Program-made: the position numbers and the translations under genes
Shown here: piece by piece, positions 63,071-64,000 of the stretch
How positions within the stretch are numbered: position 1 is the stretch's first letter
Layout of the letters: each line of letters opens with the position of its first letter
Source of the DNA: Clostridium pascui
GTDB taxonomy: Bacteria; Bacillota; Clostridia; Clostridiales; Clostridiaceae
DNA: 64,000 bases
Direction of reading: 5' to 3'
NCBI RefSeq assembly: GCF_016908015.1
Contig: NZ_JAFBDB010000003.1
Coordinates: 332,039-396,038 of the forward strand
Notes under the pieces: generated by a model
The model's database searches: none
What the model was told of the DNA's origin: nothing
What the model saw: only the letters and a program-made list of their open reading frames with translations

Positions 63071-63799
63071 CTATATTACTTCTCCTAATATCTTCCCTAT
63101 ACTATCATATATAACTAACGATGCTCTATTATCATAGTCAGTTGTTGTCTTATTAATTAATATAAGATGCTTTCCATTAAAATATTGAACTAAGCTGGCT
63201 GCTGGATATACGACTAAAGATGTTCCCCCTATTATAAGTACTTCTGCATTTCTTACATGATATATTGCCTTATTTATAACATCCATATTTAAAGCTTCTT
63301 CATATAAAACTACATCTGGCTTTACAACAGAACTGCACTCATCACAATGTGGAATTACTTTATTAGAGTTCATTATATAATCTAAACCAAAACTTTTTTT
63401 GCATTTAATACAATAATTTCTATGTACACTTCCATGAAGTTCTATAACATTTTTTGAACCTGCCTCTTGATGTAATCCATCTATATTTTGAGTAATAACA
63501 GCCTTTAGCTTTCCTATCTCCTCTAACTTAGCTAAACTATAATGCGCCTTGTTAGGTTTAGCATTTCTATATATCATCTTTTCCTTATAAAACTGAAAAA
63601 ATTCCTCTGTATGTTTTTTAAAAAAACTATGGCTTAGCATTACCTCTGGAGCATGCTTATAGTTATTCTTTATCTCATAAAGTCCCTGTGAAGACCTAAA
63701 ATCTGGTATATTACTTTCTGTAGAAACGCCTGCTCCTCCAAAAAATACTATGTCGGAACTATTTTTAATAATATCCCTTAATTTTTCAGTGCTATTCAA
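63071..63799 (-). CDS. Sir2-family NAD-dependent protein deacylase
   Basis: 242 aa from TTG 63799 (GGGAGTG 6-8 bases upstream; the GTG at 63808 is part of that site). GAGVSTESNIPDFRS, TQNIDGLH, catalytic His in ELHGSVH, zinc pairs CIKC and CDEC, and GTSLVVYPAA are the sirtuin signatures. Removes acetyl or other acyl groups from lysines using NAD. Confidence 0.94.
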   Translation of the reverse strand: MNSTEKLRDIIKNSSDIVFFGGAGVSTESNIPDFRSSQGLYEIKNNYKHAPEVMLSHSFFKKHTEEFFQFYKEKMIYRNAKPNKAHYSLAKLEEIGKLKAVITQNIDGLHQEAGSKNVIELHGSVHRNYCIKCKKSFGLDYIMNSNKVIPHCDECSSVVKPDVVLYEEALNMDVINKAIYHVRNAEVLIIGGTSLVVYPAASLVQYFNGKHLILINKTTTDYDNRASLVIYDSIGKILGEVI

Positions 63800-63873
63800 T
63801 AAAATCACTCCCAGCGTATATTAGTATAAATATTATATACCCAGCAGCTTTAAAGTGACAACAAAAAACTAAA

Positions 63874-63900
63874 AAACACATCAGATTAACTGATGTGTTT
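63874..63900 (-). terminator. rRNA operon terminator
   Basis: AAACACATCAG/CTGATGTGTTT with a 5-base loop, then TTTAGTTTTTTG on the minus strand, directly after 5S rRNA. Confidence 0.92.
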
Positions 63901-63904
63901 CCTA

Positions 63905-64000
63905 CCTGGCAACGACCTACTCTCCCACCGGGCCTCCCCGGCAGTACCATTGGCGCTTTGAAGCTTAACCTTCGTGTTCGGAATGGGTACGGGTGTTACC
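63905..64000 (-). rRNA. rrf: 5S rRNA, 3' part (runs off window)
   Basis: The complement reads GGTAACACCCGTACCCATTC, then CGAACACGAAGGTTAAGC, GCGCCAATGGTACTGC and GGTGGGAGAGTAGGTCGTTG, the canonical 5S helix III-V sequence, ending CCAGG. About 96 of roughly 117 nt are present; the 5' end and presumably 23S and 16S rRNA lie beyond 64000. Confidence 0.96.

Noticed and set aside
1..64000. Prophage, transposon or plasmid insertion
   Set aside because: No integrase, transposase, terminal repeats or tRNA-adjacent attachment duplication was seen; base composition and gene order look chromosomal throughout.

Overview
The window is chromosomal DNA from a low-GC, anaerobic, spore-forming Firmicute, most likely Clostridium in the broad sense. 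This rests on the strong A+T bias, G-rich Shine-Dalgarno sites with frequent TTG/GTG starts, class III (oxygen-sensitive) ribonucleotide reductase, clostridial ferredoxins, sporulation genes (spmA, spmB, gin), T-box leaders and the absence of respiratory genes. No phage, insertion sequence, plasmid or CRISPR array was seen. Most genes lie on the minus strand, and the right edge is the 3' end of an rRNA operon (5S) on the same strand.

Layout, left to right. 0-2.1 kb: nickel-pincer cofactor genes larC-larE-larB, with larC split by a -1 frameshift on an A10 run. 2.2-7.9 kb: DNA glycosylase, zinc-finger Clp ATPase, VanW lipoprotein, GDP-mannose pyrophosphorylase. 8-12.1 kb: one very large SF1 helicase with its own promoter and a degenerate nuclease-like tail. 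12.3-16.8 kb: ccpA and ileS with a T-box. 16.9-21.6 kb: two-domain amidase, NhaC antiporter, DUF3870 protein, murI with an attenuator-like leader. 21.7-25.8 kb: MBL hydrolase, CadC-like repressor, nrdG-nrdD under probable NrdR boxes. 25.8-31.3 kb: lipoproteins, a TPP riboswitch joined to a thiT lacking its start, ferredoxin, Mrp, lgt. 31.4-38.6 kb: rsmA, rnmV, yabE, tatD, metG (T-box). 38.8-44.6 kb: MATE pump, spmA-spmB, glucosaminidase, rluF, ispF. 44.7-46.9 kb: an unannotated-type 54-aa gene, then a polysaccharide deacetylase bracketed by two clusters of DnaA-box sequences. 46.9-51.6 kb: tryptophan catabolism island (ridA, NSS transporter, tryptophanase, divergent YheO-type regulator). 51.7-59.8 kb: NlpC/P60 hydrolase and a block matching the Bacillus subtilis origin-proximal order (rsmI, trmN6, ricT, holB, darA, tmk, Orn/Lys/Arg decarboxylase, gin). 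59.9-64 kb: M20 paralogue, CorA, tRNA-Cys, sirtuin, 5S rRNA.

Functional themes are cell-wall remodelling (amidase, glucosaminidase, NlpC/P60, YabE, VanW, deacetylase, murI), translation and RNA maturation (ileS, metG, rsmA, rsmI, rnmV, trmN6, rluF), redox and iron-sulfur chemistry, and RNA-level regulation (two T-boxes, one TPP riboswitch, a murI leader hairpin, one recoding site). The observations most worth checking are the paired DnaA-box clusters at 45.2 and 46.6 kb, the riboswitch-thiT junction at 27.16-27.21 kb, the 54-aa gene at 44.8 kb, the larC frameshift and the helicase with a catalytically altered nuclease fold. All calls come from reading the sequence; no database search was run.
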